This document shows, in pieces, positions 7,614 to 15,404 of a stretch of 32,300 nucleotides of DNA. The notes below the pieces were generated by a model. The model did not search any database. It was not told the DNA's origin and saw only the letters and a list, made by a program, of their open reading frames with translations. The stretch spans positions 1-32,300 of the forward strand of contig JBBINE010000010.1 in NCBI GenBank assembly GCA_037444025.1, given 5' to 3'. Positions within the stretch are counted from its first letter, which is position 1; each line of letters begins with the position of its first letter. The DNA is from JBBINE01 sp037444025. GTDB taxonomy: Bacteria > Patescibacteriota > Minisyncoccia > UBA6257 > HR35. A program made the translations under genes and the position numbers.

Positions 7614-8399
7614 ATGAAATATGAAAACATAGAAGAGTTTAAAAAAGACCAGGGTTATTTCATAGATAATACTTGGTATCCAAGAGTAACCAAAATTTGT
7701 GATGTTAAAAGTAAGCCAGCTTTATACTATTTTTATGCTGAGGCGAGCAATTTTAAAGAAGCTAATGAAAAAAAACGAAAAGCAGCTACAGAAGGAAAAA
7801 TCGTCCATGAAATAATTGAAGGTTTAATTATGAATAAGCCAATTTTGATTCCTGAAGATTACATTGGTTTTAAAAATGCTTTCGAAGATTTTTTAAAAAA
7901 TTATTCTCTCTTTTCTAGAAAAGAGTGGTTAGAAAAAAAAGTTAAACATCCGAGATTTCGTTATGCTGGTACTTTTGATATTTTAGGAGAAATTGATGGC
8001 CAATTTTCTTTAATAGATATTAAAACCTCTTCTTCTGTTTATGAAGATTATCGTTTACAAACTTCAGCTTACATTATGGCGTTAAATGAAGAACCATGGT
8101 TAAGGGATAACTATGGAAGAAAAATTATTTTACCTAGAGAAATAGAAAAAAGATATATTTTAAGGATTAATCAAAAAAAAATTTGTGAGAAATGTGGAGC
8201 TGTTTTAAGGCTTAAAAAAATGGGTAATAAAATTGAAAACGGAAATCCTGAATGTGAACATCGTTTCGGGGAAATTATTGGTGAATGGGAATTAAAAGAA
8301 TTTGAAAATGTAGAAGAAGATTTTAAGGGTTTTCTTCATTGTAAAGGATTATGGGAATGGGAGTACAGAGATTATCTAAAGGAAATAGGTTATTTGTAA
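7614..8399 (+). CDS. PD-(D/E)XK nuclease-superfamily protein with zinc ribbon
   Basis: The 261 residues carry the RecB/Cas4-like nuclease motif series: His65 in EGKIVHEIIEG, Asp122 in AGTFDILGE, Asp135-Ile-Lys137 in LIDIKTSS, and Gln149 and Tyr153 in RLQTSAYIMAL. These are the expected metal and catalytic positions, so the core looks active. After it comes a CxxC...CxH group (Cys191, Cys194, Cys214, His216) that looks like a zinc ribbon. The four cysteines of a Cas4 iron-sulphur cluster are not arranged here, and no cas genes or CRISPR array are nearby. DNA repair, recombination or a phage-derived exonuclease are all possible. It stands alone between def and a pilin-like pseudogene. Confidence 0.75.
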   Translation: MKYENIEEFKKDQGYFIDNTWYPRVTKICDVKSKPALYYFYAEASNFKEANEKKRKAATEGKIVHEIIEGLIMNKPILIPEDYIGFKNAFEDFLKNYSLFSRKEWLEKKVKHPRFRYAGTFDILGEIDGQFSLIDIKTSSSVYEDYRLQTSAYIMALNEEPWLRDNYGRKIILPREIEKRYILRINQKKICEKCGAVLRLKKMGNKIENGNPECEHRFGEIIGEWELKEFENVEEDFKGFLHCKGLWEWEYRDYLKEIGYL

Positions 8400-8422
8400 A
8401 ATAAAAAATATTTTTTATTTTA
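8397..8422. terminator. AT-only 26-base perfect palindrome
   Basis: The sequence begins at the stop of the nuclease-like gene and reads as A4-T-A6-T followed by its exact complement A-T6-A-T4, flanked by T and A. It could act as a weak terminator or cruciform; having no GC pairs it would be an unusual terminator. Confidence 0.4.
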
Positions 8423-8435
8423 AGAAAATTTTGTA

Positions 8436-8441
8436 TATAAT
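8436..8441 (+). promoter_or_regulatory. -10 box upstream of the pilin-like pseudogene
   Basis: TATAAT 13 bases before the ATG at 8455 would give a leader of about 7 bases. The promoter looks intact although the gene is not. Confidence 0.45.
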
Positions 8442-8454
8442 CCGATTTTTGAAA

Positions 8455-8853
8455 ATGAATTTAGGAAACAAAAAACTTCCCTTTACTCTTATTGAACTAC
8501 TTATTGTCTTTTAAAACTAAAAGAAATATTTGGAAACTTTGGACTAAAACGATAAGTGGAACAAATTTTGATCGTGCTTATTCTATACAACAAACATTAG
8601 ACGGAGGTTATATAATAGCTGGAGAAACTCTCGCTTCCGGTGGTGAGATTTTGATAGTTAAACTTGATTCTTATGGAAATATACCTAATTGTTCTTTATT
8701 ATCTAATGTTTTAATGTTTCTCTTCCTATATTTTCCTCTACTCCTAATATTTCTACTCCTACATTTTCTACATATTCTCTTACTCCTAATGTTTCTTCTG
8801 TTACACCATCTGTTACTTCTTCTGTCCCAAGTGTTTCTGATTTGTACCAATAA
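8455..8853 (+). pseudogene. Frame-disrupted prepilin-leader / DGGYI-repeat / S/T/P-tail protein
   Basis: Three pieces of one protein lie in alternating frames. The first, from ATG 8455, reads MNLGNKKLPFTLIELLIVF then stops at 8514: a type IV prepilin leader. The second, one frame on, carries WTKTISGTNFDRAYSIQQ, TLDGGYIIAGET and ILIVKLDSYGNIPNC (to about 8710), a DGGYIVAG-type repeat. The third, back in the first frame from about 8710 to the TAA at 8853, is a Ser/Thr/Pro tail (SSTPNIS, SLTPNVS, SSVTPSV). Each break falls at a T run (8509-8512 and 8709-8712). The hydrophobic pilin helix is also cut short, which suggests an internal deletion. It is a relative of the protein at 1-265, sharing an identical 16-base stretch (74-89 and 8657-8672). 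Decay is the simplest explanation; sequencing error or frameshifting cannot be excluded. Confidence 0.7.
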
Positions 8854-8874
8854 TAATTGTTTGTATTATTTCTG

Positions 8875-8946
8875 AGGCACGGGTGGGAATCGAACCCACC
8901 TAGAGCGGTTTTGCAGACCGCTGCGTTACCACTCCGCCACCGTGCC
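8875..8946 (-). tRNA. tRNA-Cys (GCA)
   Basis: On the minus strand a full cloverleaf can be drawn: acceptor stem GGCACGG pairing with CCGTGCC, D arm, anticodon arm with loop CTGCAAA (anticodon GCA), and T arm GTGGGTTCGATTCCCAC. The discriminator base is U, the known identity element for cysteine. CCA is not encoded. Confidence 0.96.
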
Positions 8947-8973
8947 CTAAAATTTGGAATATTTAAATTTTAA

Positions 8974-9022
8974 TGCTATAATTTAAAAAATCTTGTTTGT
9001 TTCGCTTATAATATTATATAAT
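8974..9022 (+). promoter_or_regulatory. Candidate promoter region of rpsG
   Basis: Three -10-like boxes lie in the 159-base gap between tRNA-Cys and rpsG: extended TGCTATAAT at 8974-8982, TATAAT at 9007-9012 and TATAAT at 9017-9022. Any of them would leave a leader of about 80-120 bases, unusually long for this window. A TATAAA nearer the start (about 9096) could instead give a leaderless message. The remainder of the gap is AT-rich without a convincing hairpin. Confidence 0.4.
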
Positions 9023-9105
9023 CTATTTTAGAAGAAAATCAAGACTATTATTTGTTAATATTAATTTAAAAGGTCAATTTATTTTTTATTTTTATAAAAG
9101 TTCTA

Positions 9106-9597
9106 ATGCCAAGAAGAAGTATAAAAATTAAAAGGGAATGGCCTCCTGATCCTATTTATAACAGTGTTATTGTAACCAGGTTTATTAATAATTTGATGAA
9201 AGATGGTAAAAAAACAAAAGCACAAAAAATTTTTTATCAAGCCATGAAAATTATTGATGAGCAAAAACAAAATTCTTTGAAAACTTTTCAACTTGCTTTG
9301 AAAAATGTTGCTCCTTTAGTAGAGGTATGGCCTAGAAGAATCGGGGGAGCTACTTTTATGGTACCTAGACAAGTAAGATCTCAAAGAAGGATTTCTAAAG
9401 CCATAAAATGGATTATTTCTACTGCTAGAGCAAAAAAGGGTAAGCCTATGGCTGAAAAATTAGCTGAAGAAATAATTTTAGCAAGTCGAGAAGAAGGAGA
9501 AGCTTATAAAAAGAAAATAGAAATTCAAAAATTAGCTGAAACTAATAAAGCTTTCGCCCACTTTGCTTGGTGGGGAAGAAAAAAACAAGCTAAATAA
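9106..9597 (+). CDS. rpsG: Ribosomal protein S7 (uS7)
   Basis: The 163 residues match S7, the primary binder of the 16S 3' major domain: MPRR start, the VTRFINNLMKDGKK helix, the VAPLVEVWPRRIGGATFMVP beta-hairpin region and the C-terminal AHFAWWG stretch. Its partner in the str operon, rpsL, is not upstream; the preceding genes are tRNA-Cys on the other strand and a pseudogene. fusA follows after 5 bases, so S7 and EF-G remain coupled. No Shine-Dalgarno sequence precedes the ATG. Confidence 0.97.
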   Translation: MPRRSIKIKREWPPDPIYNSVIVTRFINNLMKDGKKTKAQKIFYQAMKIIDEQKQNSLKTFQLALKNVAPLVEVWPRRIGGATFMVPRQVRSQRRISKAIKWIISTARAKKGKPMAEKLAEEIILASREEGEAYKKKIEIQKLAETNKAFAHFAWWGRKKQAK

Positions 9598-9602
9598 AAC
9601 TC

Positions 9603-11726
9603 ATGGCTAGAGATTATCCTATTGAAAAAACAAGAAACATAGGTATTATTGCTCATATTGATGCAGGAAAAACAACGACTACCGAAAGGGTTTTATATTA
9701 CACTGGAATTTCTCACAAAATTGGAGAAGTTCATGAAGGAACAACAGTGACTGACTGGATGCCTCAAGAAAGAGAAAGGGGAATTACTATTGTTTCTGCT
9801 GCTATTACTTGTTTTTGGAGCTTAAGTTATAAAAAGCAAGCTACTACAAAGGAAGAGAGACAAAAAGGAGAATATAAAATAAATATAATTGACACACCGG
9901 GGCATGTTGATTTTACCGCAGAAGTGGAAAGATCCCTAAGAGTTTTGGATGGAGCTATTGTTGTTTTTGATGGTGTTCAAGGAGTTGAAGCTCAATCAGA
10001 AACTGTTTGGCATCAAGCAGATAAGTATAGAGTTCCTCGTCTTTGTTTTATCAATAAACTTGATAGGATGGGAGCTGATTTTGAAGGTTCTTTAAAATCA
10101 ATTAGGGAAAGACTTTCTAAAAATGTAGCTCCTATCAATATTCCAATAGGATTAGAAGAGAATTTTAAGGGAATTATTGATTTAATTTTGATGAAAGAAG
10201 TTTATTTTGAGGGTGAAAAAGGTGAAATAGTTACCTATAAGGATATAGAACCTTCTAGAAAAGAGGAAGCAGAAAGATGGAGAACCATAATGTTAGAAAA
10301 ATTAGCTGAAAGTGACGAAGAATTTATGGATAAATATTTGCATTCCAATTTTAACGAAGATGATATCAGACAAGCAATTAGAAGGGCAGTATTGAAATAT
10401 GAATTTATCCCTGTATACGTAGGTTCTTCGTTAAAAAATAAAGGTGTTCAGCCTTTATTGGATGGAGTAATTGATTTTCTACCTTCACCAGTTGATTTAC
10501 CACCTGCTAAAGGTTTTCATCCTTTAACTCACCAAGAGATAGAAAGAAAGGCAGACGATAATGAATCTTTTTCAGGATTAGTTTTTAAAATAGCAGTCGA
10601 TCCCTACGTTGGTACTTTATCTTATATAAGAATCTATTCAGGCATTTTGAAATCAGGAATGAATGTTTTAACTTCTAACACGGGTCAAAATTATCGTGTT
10701 GGTAGAATTGCGAGAATGCATGCTAATAACCGGGAAGAAATAAGCGAACTTTATGCAGGAGATATTGGAGCAATTGTGGGGGTAAAAGATTTAAGAACCG
10801 GAGATACTATTTGTGATCCTCAGCACCCGATAGTTTATGAAAAAATTGATTTTGCTGAACCGGTTATTTGGATGAAAATTGAACCTAAAACTAAACAAGA
10901 TCAAGAAAAAATGGGATCAGCTCTTAAAGCTTTAGCCTATGAAGATCCAACTTTTCAGATTACAGTTAATAAAGAGACAGGCGATACTTTAATTGGAGGA
11001 ATGGGAGAACTTCATTTAGAGATCAAAGTTGATCGTTTAAAAAGAGAATTTAATGTTGATTTAAATGTAGATAAACCTCAAGTTGCTTACCTAGAAACAA
11101 TTACTAAGACTAGCACTGCCGAGGGTAAATACATTAGACAAAGTGGTGGTCGAGGTCAATATGGTCATGTTTGGTTAAGAGTAGAACCTCTGGAAAGAGG
11201 AGCTGGCTTTGAGTTTGTTAATGATATCAAAGGAGGTATAATTCCTTCCAACTTCATTCCTTCGGTAGAAAAAGGAGTGGTGGAAGCTTTAGAAAAAGGT
11301 GTTTTAGCTGGTTATCCTATTAGAGATTTAAGGATTATTTTGTTTGATGGTTCCTATCACGAAGTTGATTCTTCTGATATTGCTTTTAAAATTGCTGGTT
11401 CTATAGCCTTAAAAGAAGCAGTTAAATTAGCTTCTCCTATTTTGCTTGAACCAATAATGAAATTAGAAATAGTTATCCCTCCAGAATTTTTAGGGGATGT
11501 AACAGGCGATATTTCTTCTAGAAGAGCGAAGATTGAAGAAGTATTTGATAGAGGCATGACAAAAGTTATTAGAGCAAAAGTTCCTTTAGCCGAAATGTTT
11601 GGTTATGTTACCATTTTAAGATCTCTTACCCAAGGAAGAGGAAGTAGTATGATGGAGTTTTCTCATTATGAAGAAGTTCCTTATCAATTATCGCAGATGA
11701 TAATTCAAAATAGAAACAGCGTTTAA
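9603..11726 (+). CDS. fusA: Translation elongation factor G
   Basis: EF-G is the GTPase that drives tRNA-mRNA translocation and, with RRF, ribosome recycling. The 707 residues include all G motifs: AHIDAGKTT (17-25), DTPGH (97-101) and NKLD (151-154), followed by domains II to V with the conserved SGGRGQYGHVWL of domain IV and GRGSSMMEFSHYEEVP near the end. The loop between G2 and G3 (about 73-92) is slightly longer and more lysine-rich than in E. coli. The usual next gene, tuf, is absent; instead the stop overlaps the start of a pseudopilin gene by one base. Confidence 0.98.
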   Translation: MARDYPIEKTRNIGIIAHIDAGKTTTTERVLYYTGISHKIGEVHEGTTVTDWMPQERERGITIVSAAITCFWSLSYKKQATTKEERQKGEYKINIIDTPGHVDFTAEVERSLRVLDGAIVVFDGVQGVEAQSETVWHQADKYRVPRLCFINKLDRMGADFEGSLKSIRERLSKNVAPINIPIGLEENFKGIIDLILMKEVYFEGEKGEIVTYKDIEPSRKEEAERWRTIMLEKLAESDEEFMDKYLHSNFNEDDIRQAIRRAVLKYEFIPVYVGSSLKNKGVQPLLDGVIDFLPSPVDLPPAKGFHPLTHQEIERKADDNESFSGLVFKIAVDPYVGTLSYIRIYSGILKSGMNVLTSNTGQNYRVGRIARMHANNREEISELYAGDIGAIVGVKDLRTGDTICDPQHPIVYEKIDFAEPVIWMKIEPKTKQDQEKMGSALKALAYEDPTFQITVNKETGDTLIGGMGELHLEIKVDRLKREFNVDLNVDKPQVAYLETITKTSTAEGKYIRQSGGRGQYGHVWLRVEPLERGAGFEFVNDIKGGIIPSNFIPSVEKGVVEALEKGVLAGYPIRDLRIILFDGSYHEVDSSDIAFKIAGSIALKEAVKLASPILLEPIMKLEIVIPPEFLGDVTGDISSRRAKIEEVFDRGMTKVIRAKVPLAEMFGYVTILRSLTQGRGSSMMEFSHYEEVPYQLSQMIIQNRNSV

Positions 11727-12163
11727 TGCAAAACAAAGGACAATTATTAATAGAAGCGGTTTTGGGATTACTTCTTCTTACTGTCATTTTAGGGGTTTTA
11801 GCTACTTTTATTCATCTCCTTTATCAAACTTCTAGATATCTTAATTTTAATCAATCAGTAGCTTTAGCTGGATTTGAAAAGTACCGCAATGCTCTTATTA
11901 GTATGGCTCAAACTAATTGGGATCTATTTGATTCTTTAGCTACTAACACAGAATATTTTTTAATAGCTAGTGGAAATCAATGGGTTATTTCTAGTGGTTC
12001 AGAAGTAATAATTTCTGGTCAAGAAAGATATGAGTTTAATTTCATGATTGGGGACTATACCACCTCAAGTATAAAGATGGTTACCACCACTTCTTATTTT
12101 GGTAGAGGAAAAATTGTTCTTAAAGATTATTTTTTATTACCTAAGTTAAATGTTAATTTTTGA
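11726..12163 (+). CDS. Minor type IV pseudopilin-like protein (with Glu5)
   Basis: This 145-residue protein begins with a class III signal: short basic head MQNKG, predicted prepilin peptidase cut after Gly5, then QLLIEAVLGLLLLTVILGVLA with glutamate at mature position 5, the residue needed for pilus assembly. The rest is an ordinary small periplasmic-type domain with Thr/Ser-rich loops and no recognised motif. It is the first of three overlapping pilin-like genes and shares one base with the fusA stop. GspI/PilV-type minor pseudopilins have this look. No assembly ATPase, platform protein or peptidase gene is in the window, so the machine that uses it must be encoded elsewhere. Confidence 0.75.
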   Translation: MQNKGQLLIEAVLGLLLLTVILGVLATFIHLLYQTSRYLNFNQSVALAGFEKYRNALISMAQTNWDLFDSLATNTEYFLIASGNQWVISSGSEVIISGQERYEFNFMIGDYTTSSIKMVTTTSYFGRGKIVLKDYFLLPKLNVNF

Positions 12164-13076
12164 AAAGCAAAAAAGAAAAAAATATTCTTTGTTTTCAAAC
12201 AGAAATAAATTTTTATCCGCTTTTACTTTAATAGAAATTTTAATTTATTTAGGACTGTTTGCTATAGTCTTGCCTATTTTAGTAAATCTTCTCACTGATT
12301 ATTTCAATGTAAAGAATAAGCTAGATCTTAAATCTGAATTAAGAAATATTTTTTTAAAGATAGAAAAGGAAGTTATTCAATCTACATCTTTAGATATTTT
12401 AACTGACTGGGAGATAGTTTTTAATAAAAAAAATGAAACCTTAGCTATTTTTAAAACAAGTCCTATCTATCTTGATCTAAATTCTTCCACTGTTAAAGGA
12501 ATGGCCACTAATTTAAATATTGGTTCTATTAGTTTTAGCGGTGATAATTACGGAGTTTTTTTAACAGCTACAAGTACGTGTTTTATTACACAGAGTAATT
12601 CAACTTCTTCAATCTATTCTTTTTCTTCTTATGCTTGGTCGCCAGTAATAGGTTGGATTGAATTTAGAAACAATTTTAGTACCGAGCCTTTGTTTGGAGT
12701 TTGCGAAACAACTAACAAAGAACTTGTTGGTTGGGCCTGGAACGATATTATTGGTTGGATATCTTTTAATTGTTCTGATGTTAATATTTGTCAAACATCA
12801 AATTATAAAGTTTTTGAAAACAATGGTTATTTTTATGGTTATGCTTGGAATGACAATGTAGGGTGGATTATTTTTGATGGAAAAAAGGGAAGTGTTTATT
12901 TAGCTAAAATAAATCCCAATCTTTATTACTTGGAACTTTTATCTGATCCCCGAGTATTTGTTGAAGATCTTAAATTTTCGTATGTCGGAAATTCTTTAAA
13001 AACAGATATTAAAATAAAAAGTGGTAATTACTTTTATGAACAAGGAGAAACGGCCATTATTTTACCATTCAAATAA
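12150..13076 (+). CDS. GspJ-like pseudopilin with inserted GWAW/GWI repeats
   Basis: The 308 residues start with a 24-residue basic leader and the prepilin motif SA|FTLIEILIYLGLFAIV; Glu29 is mature position 5, and Ala replaces the usual Gly before the cut. Residues up to about 110 and from about 248 resemble the two halves of a minor pseudopilin (LELLSDPRVFVEDLKFSYV). Between them sit three repeats: SYAWSPVIGWIEF (160-172), VGWAWNDIIGWISF (193-206) and YGYAWNDNVGWIIF (229-242), with cysteines at 144, 185, 208 and 214. These repeats are familiar from CPR surface proteins; their function is unknown. The gene overlaps its neighbours by 14 and 41 bases. An adhesive or structural pilus-tip subunit is a reasonable guess. 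Confidence 0.75.
   Translation: MLIFEKQKRKKYSLFSNRNKFLSAFTLIEILIYLGLFAIVLPILVNLLTDYFNVKNKLDLKSELRNIFLKIEKEVIQSTSLDILTDWEIVFNKKNETLAIFKTSPIYLDLNSSTVKGMATNLNIGSISFSGDNYGVFLTATSTCFITQSNSTSSIYSFSSYAWSPVIGWIEFRNNFSTEPLFGVCETTNKELVGWAWNDIIGWISFNCSDVNICQTSNYKVFENNGYFYGYAWNDNVGWIIFDGKKGSVYLAKINPNLYYLELLSDPRVFVEDLKFSYVGNSLKTDIKIKSGNYFYEQGETAIILPFK
12627..12875 (+). repeat. Three GWAW-N-GWI protein repeats
   Basis: Units of about 13-14 residues follow the pattern G-[WY]-A-W-[NS]-x2-[IV]-G-W-I-x-F, at 12627-12665, 12726-12767 and 12834-12875, separated by 20-22-residue spacers. The spacers carry Cys and Asn, and the second and third units are closest to each other. Confidence 0.75.
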
Positions 13077-13464
13077 GGGTCAGGTTATTTTATTGATAAT
13101 TTCTTTGATCTTGATTTTTTTTATTTTTTCTGTTATAATTTTAGGTAATCTAGCTTATCCGTCTGTTCAGTTTAGCTATATATTTAATAATTATGTCTCT
13201 TTAAAATCTTTAGTAATTAGTGGCCTAAGATATGCTTTATATCAACTTAACCAAGATCCTTCTTTTACCACTAGTTCAGCCGTAATTTTAATGCCCCAAG
13301 GTAGTTTTACTTATTCAGTTAATAACGATCCATTTGATAGTAGAATAAAGCTAATAGATATTAGAGCTAATCTATATAACACTCCTTTTGAAAAAAGAGT
13401 AAAAGCAACTTCTACCATTGACACAGAAGGAAAAATTTTGAGTTTAGAGGTAGTTGAAGAATAA
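13036..13464 (+). CDS. PilX/GspK-like minor pilin protein without Glu5
   Basis: From ATG 13036 the protein has 142 residues. It starts with a basic head MNKEKRPLFYHSNKG followed by QVILLIISLILIFFIFSVIILG, a pilin-type N-terminal helix with the expected Gly before the cut. Position 5 of the mature form would be Leu, not Glu, as in tip subunits of the GspK/PilX kind. The rest is a small domain without a recognised motif. A GTG at 13021 would add five residues. It overlaps the preceding pseudopilin by 41 bases, so the three genes form a coupled set. tRNA-Leu begins six bases after the stop. Confidence 0.65.
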   Translation: MNKEKRPLFYHSNKGQVILLIISLILIFFIFSVIILGNLAYPSVQFSYIFNNYVSLKSLVISGLRYALYQLNQDPSFTTSSAVILMPQGSFTYSVNNDPFDSRIKLIDIRANLYNTPFEKRVKATSTIDTEGKILSLEVVEE

Positions 13465-13470
13465 CTCTTA

Positions 13471-13556
13471 GCCCGAGTGGCGGAATTCGGTAGACGCAGT
13501 GGCTTCAGGGGTCACTGGCTTTAAAGGCCGTAAGGGTTCGAATCCCTTCTCGGGCA
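13471..13556 (+). tRNA. tRNA-Leu (CAG)
   Basis: This is a class II tRNA of 86 bases. Acceptor stem GCCCGAG pairs with CTCGGGC, the anticodon arm has loop TTCAGGG (anticodon CAG, codon CUG), there is a long variable arm (TGGCTTTAAAGGCCG) and T arm AAGGGTTCGAATCCCTT. The discriminator is A, as expected for leucine; CCA is not encoded. It lies six bases after the pilin-like gene, so co-transcription and processing are likely. Confidence 0.96.
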
Positions 13557-13620
13557 AATATAACAACCTAAATTGGCAAATTAATTTTTTATAAGGTCAT
13601 CATTGAAGATATTTATAAAA

Positions 13621-15393
13621 ATGGATAGTCTTTCTTTAATAGATAGAGAGAACAGTCAAAAAACAATTCGTACTAAATCGAGTCGTGAAGTTAAAAATAA
13701 ATATTATGGCAATCTAAAAATTATTCCTTTGGGAGGATTAGAAGAAGTAGGTCGAAATATGACTGCTTTTGAATTGAACGAGAAAGAGATTTTGATTGTT
13801 GATATTGGTTTAGGTTATCCCTTTTTTGAAGAAATGCCAGGAATAGATTTTCTTATACCCAATGTTGATTATTTAGAAAAAAATAAAGAAAAGATCGTGG
13901 GCATCATTATAACTCATGGGCACTACGATCACATAGGAGCCATTCCTTATTTAATTGATAAAATCGGGAATCCTTCTATTTATGCTACTCCCTTAACCAA
14001 AGGTTTGATTCTTAAAAGACAAGAAGATTTTCCTCAAGCTCCTAAATTAAATATTATTGAGTTTAGTAAAGATAATTATAAAACTTTTAAAATAGGTTCT
14101 TTTATTATTGATTATTTTCATGTCAATCATAACATACCAGATTCTGTTGGTTTTTTTATTCAAACTCCGGTAGGAAATATTGTTCATACCGGTGATTTTA
14201 AAATTGATTTTTCTCCCTTTTTTGATAAACCAGCTAATCTTTCTCGCATCGTTAAATTAGCTCTTAAGGGTGTTAGACTCTTAATGATAGATTCTACCAA
14301 TTCTACTCAACCAGGGTTTATTACTTCGGAGAGAAAAATTATGGAGAATTTAGAAGAAATATTTAGAAAATCAAATGGTAGAATCATTGCTGCTACTTTT
14401 GCTTCTTTACTTGAGAGAGTTCAGCAACTTATCTGGCTTTCTTCCATATATGGAAGAAAAGTGGTAATTGATGGAAGAACTATGAGATCTAATATAGAAG
14501 TGGCTCGCAAATTGAAATATCTTCAAATTCCTAAAGGAGTATTAATTAAACCCGAAGATAGTTTTAGGCTTAATCCTAGAGAAGTAACAATTATCTGTAC
14601 TGGCTCTCAAGCGGAGGAAGGTTCTGCTTTAATGAAAATTAATACTGGAGAACATAAGTATTTTAAAATTATTCCAGGAGATACAGTTGTTTTTTCTTCT
14701 TCTATTATTCCAGGAAATGAGAGAGTAATTCAAGAATTAAAAGACGATATTGCTAAACAGGGCGCCAAAATTATTCATTATCAAATGATGGATATTCATG
14801 CTTCTGGTCATGCTTTCGCTGATGAAATAAAAATGTTTATTAACCTGGTAAGGCCGGAATATCTTATGCCTATACATGGTCATTATTTTATGATGAAAGC
14901 AGTAGAAGAAATTGGTCTTAATTTAGGAATTCCCAAGGAAAAAATTCTAATAGCAAGGAATGGTAAAATCATTGAATTAAATGAATACCGAGCTTTTATT
15001 TCTAATAACGAAGTTCAGTCTTCTCCGGTATATGTTGATGGTTTAGGTGTGGGTGATATCCAGGATGTGGTTTTAAGAGATAGACAAAACTTGGCTCGGG
15101 ATGGTATGTTTGTTGTTGTAGTTATTATTGATTCATCTACAGGTCAAATTAAAACCAGTCCTGATATTATTTCTCGTGGTTTTGTTTATTTAAAGGAATC
15201 TAAAGAGCTGCTTAAAAATGTAAGACTTTTAGTCAAAAAAATTGTTGACAAAAATATCAAATTTTTAGGTGATGAATCTCCCTTGATTCAAGAAGAGCAG
15301 ATTAAGTATAATTTAAAAGAGGAAATTTCAGAATTTCTTTTTAAAAAAACACAAAGAAGACCAATGGTTTTACCGGTCGTTATTAAATCTTAA
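13621..15393 (+). CDS. rnj: Ribonuclease J
   Basis: RNase J is a beta-CASP metallo-beta-lactamase nuclease with endonuclease and 5'-exonuclease activity in mRNA decay and rRNA maturation. The 590 residues (from ATG 13621) show LGGLEEVGRN (37-46), the metal motif HGHYDH (99-104; commonly HGHEDH), HTGDFK, the beta-CASP region ATFASLLERVQQ, TGSQAEEGSAL, the HASGHA motif and the MPIHGH motif. A C-terminal domain follows. A TTG at 13603 could add six residues. With pnp, it suggests RNA decay based on RNase J and PNPase. Two genes downstream is lepA. Confidence 0.95.
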   Translation: MDSLSLIDRENSQKTIRTKSSREVKNKYYGNLKIIPLGGLEEVGRNMTAFELNEKEILIVDIGLGYPFFEEMPGIDFLIPNVDYLEKNKEKIVGIIITHGHYDHIGAIPYLIDKIGNPSIYATPLTKGLILKRQEDFPQAPKLNIIEFSKDNYKTFKIGSFIIDYFHVNHNIPDSVGFFIQTPVGNIVHTGDFKIDFSPFFDKPANLSRIVKLALKGVRLLMIDSTNSTQPGFITSERKIMENLEEIFRKSNGRIIAATFASLLERVQQLIWLSSIYGRKVVIDGRTMRSNIEVARKLKYLQIPKGVLIKPEDSFRLNPREVTIICTGSQAEEGSALMKINTGEHKYFKIIPGDTVVFSSSIIPGNERVIQELKDDIAKQGAKIIHYQMMDIHASGHAFADEIKMFINLVRPEYLMPIHGHYFMMKAVEEIGLNLGIPKEKILIARNGKIIELNEYRAFISNNEVQSSPVYVDGLGVGDIQDVVLRDRQNLARDGMFVVVVIIDSSTGQIKTSPDIISRGFVYLKESKELLKNVRLLVKKIVDKNIKFLGDESPLIQEEQIKYNLKEEISEFLFKKTQRRPMVLPVVIKS

Positions 15394-15404
15394 AATATCC
15401 ATTT

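Noticed and set aside
8875..8946. tRNA-Cys as an integration site for a mobile element
   Set aside because: The pilin-like pseudogene faces the tRNA 3' end, but no second copy of the tRNA end and no integrase beside it were seen; the only recombinase is a housekeeping Xer 7.7 kb away.
13021..13036. GTG start at 13021 for the third pilin-like gene
   Set aside because: The ATG at 13036 gives a normal short basic prepilin head; the GTG only lengthens it inside the preceding gene.
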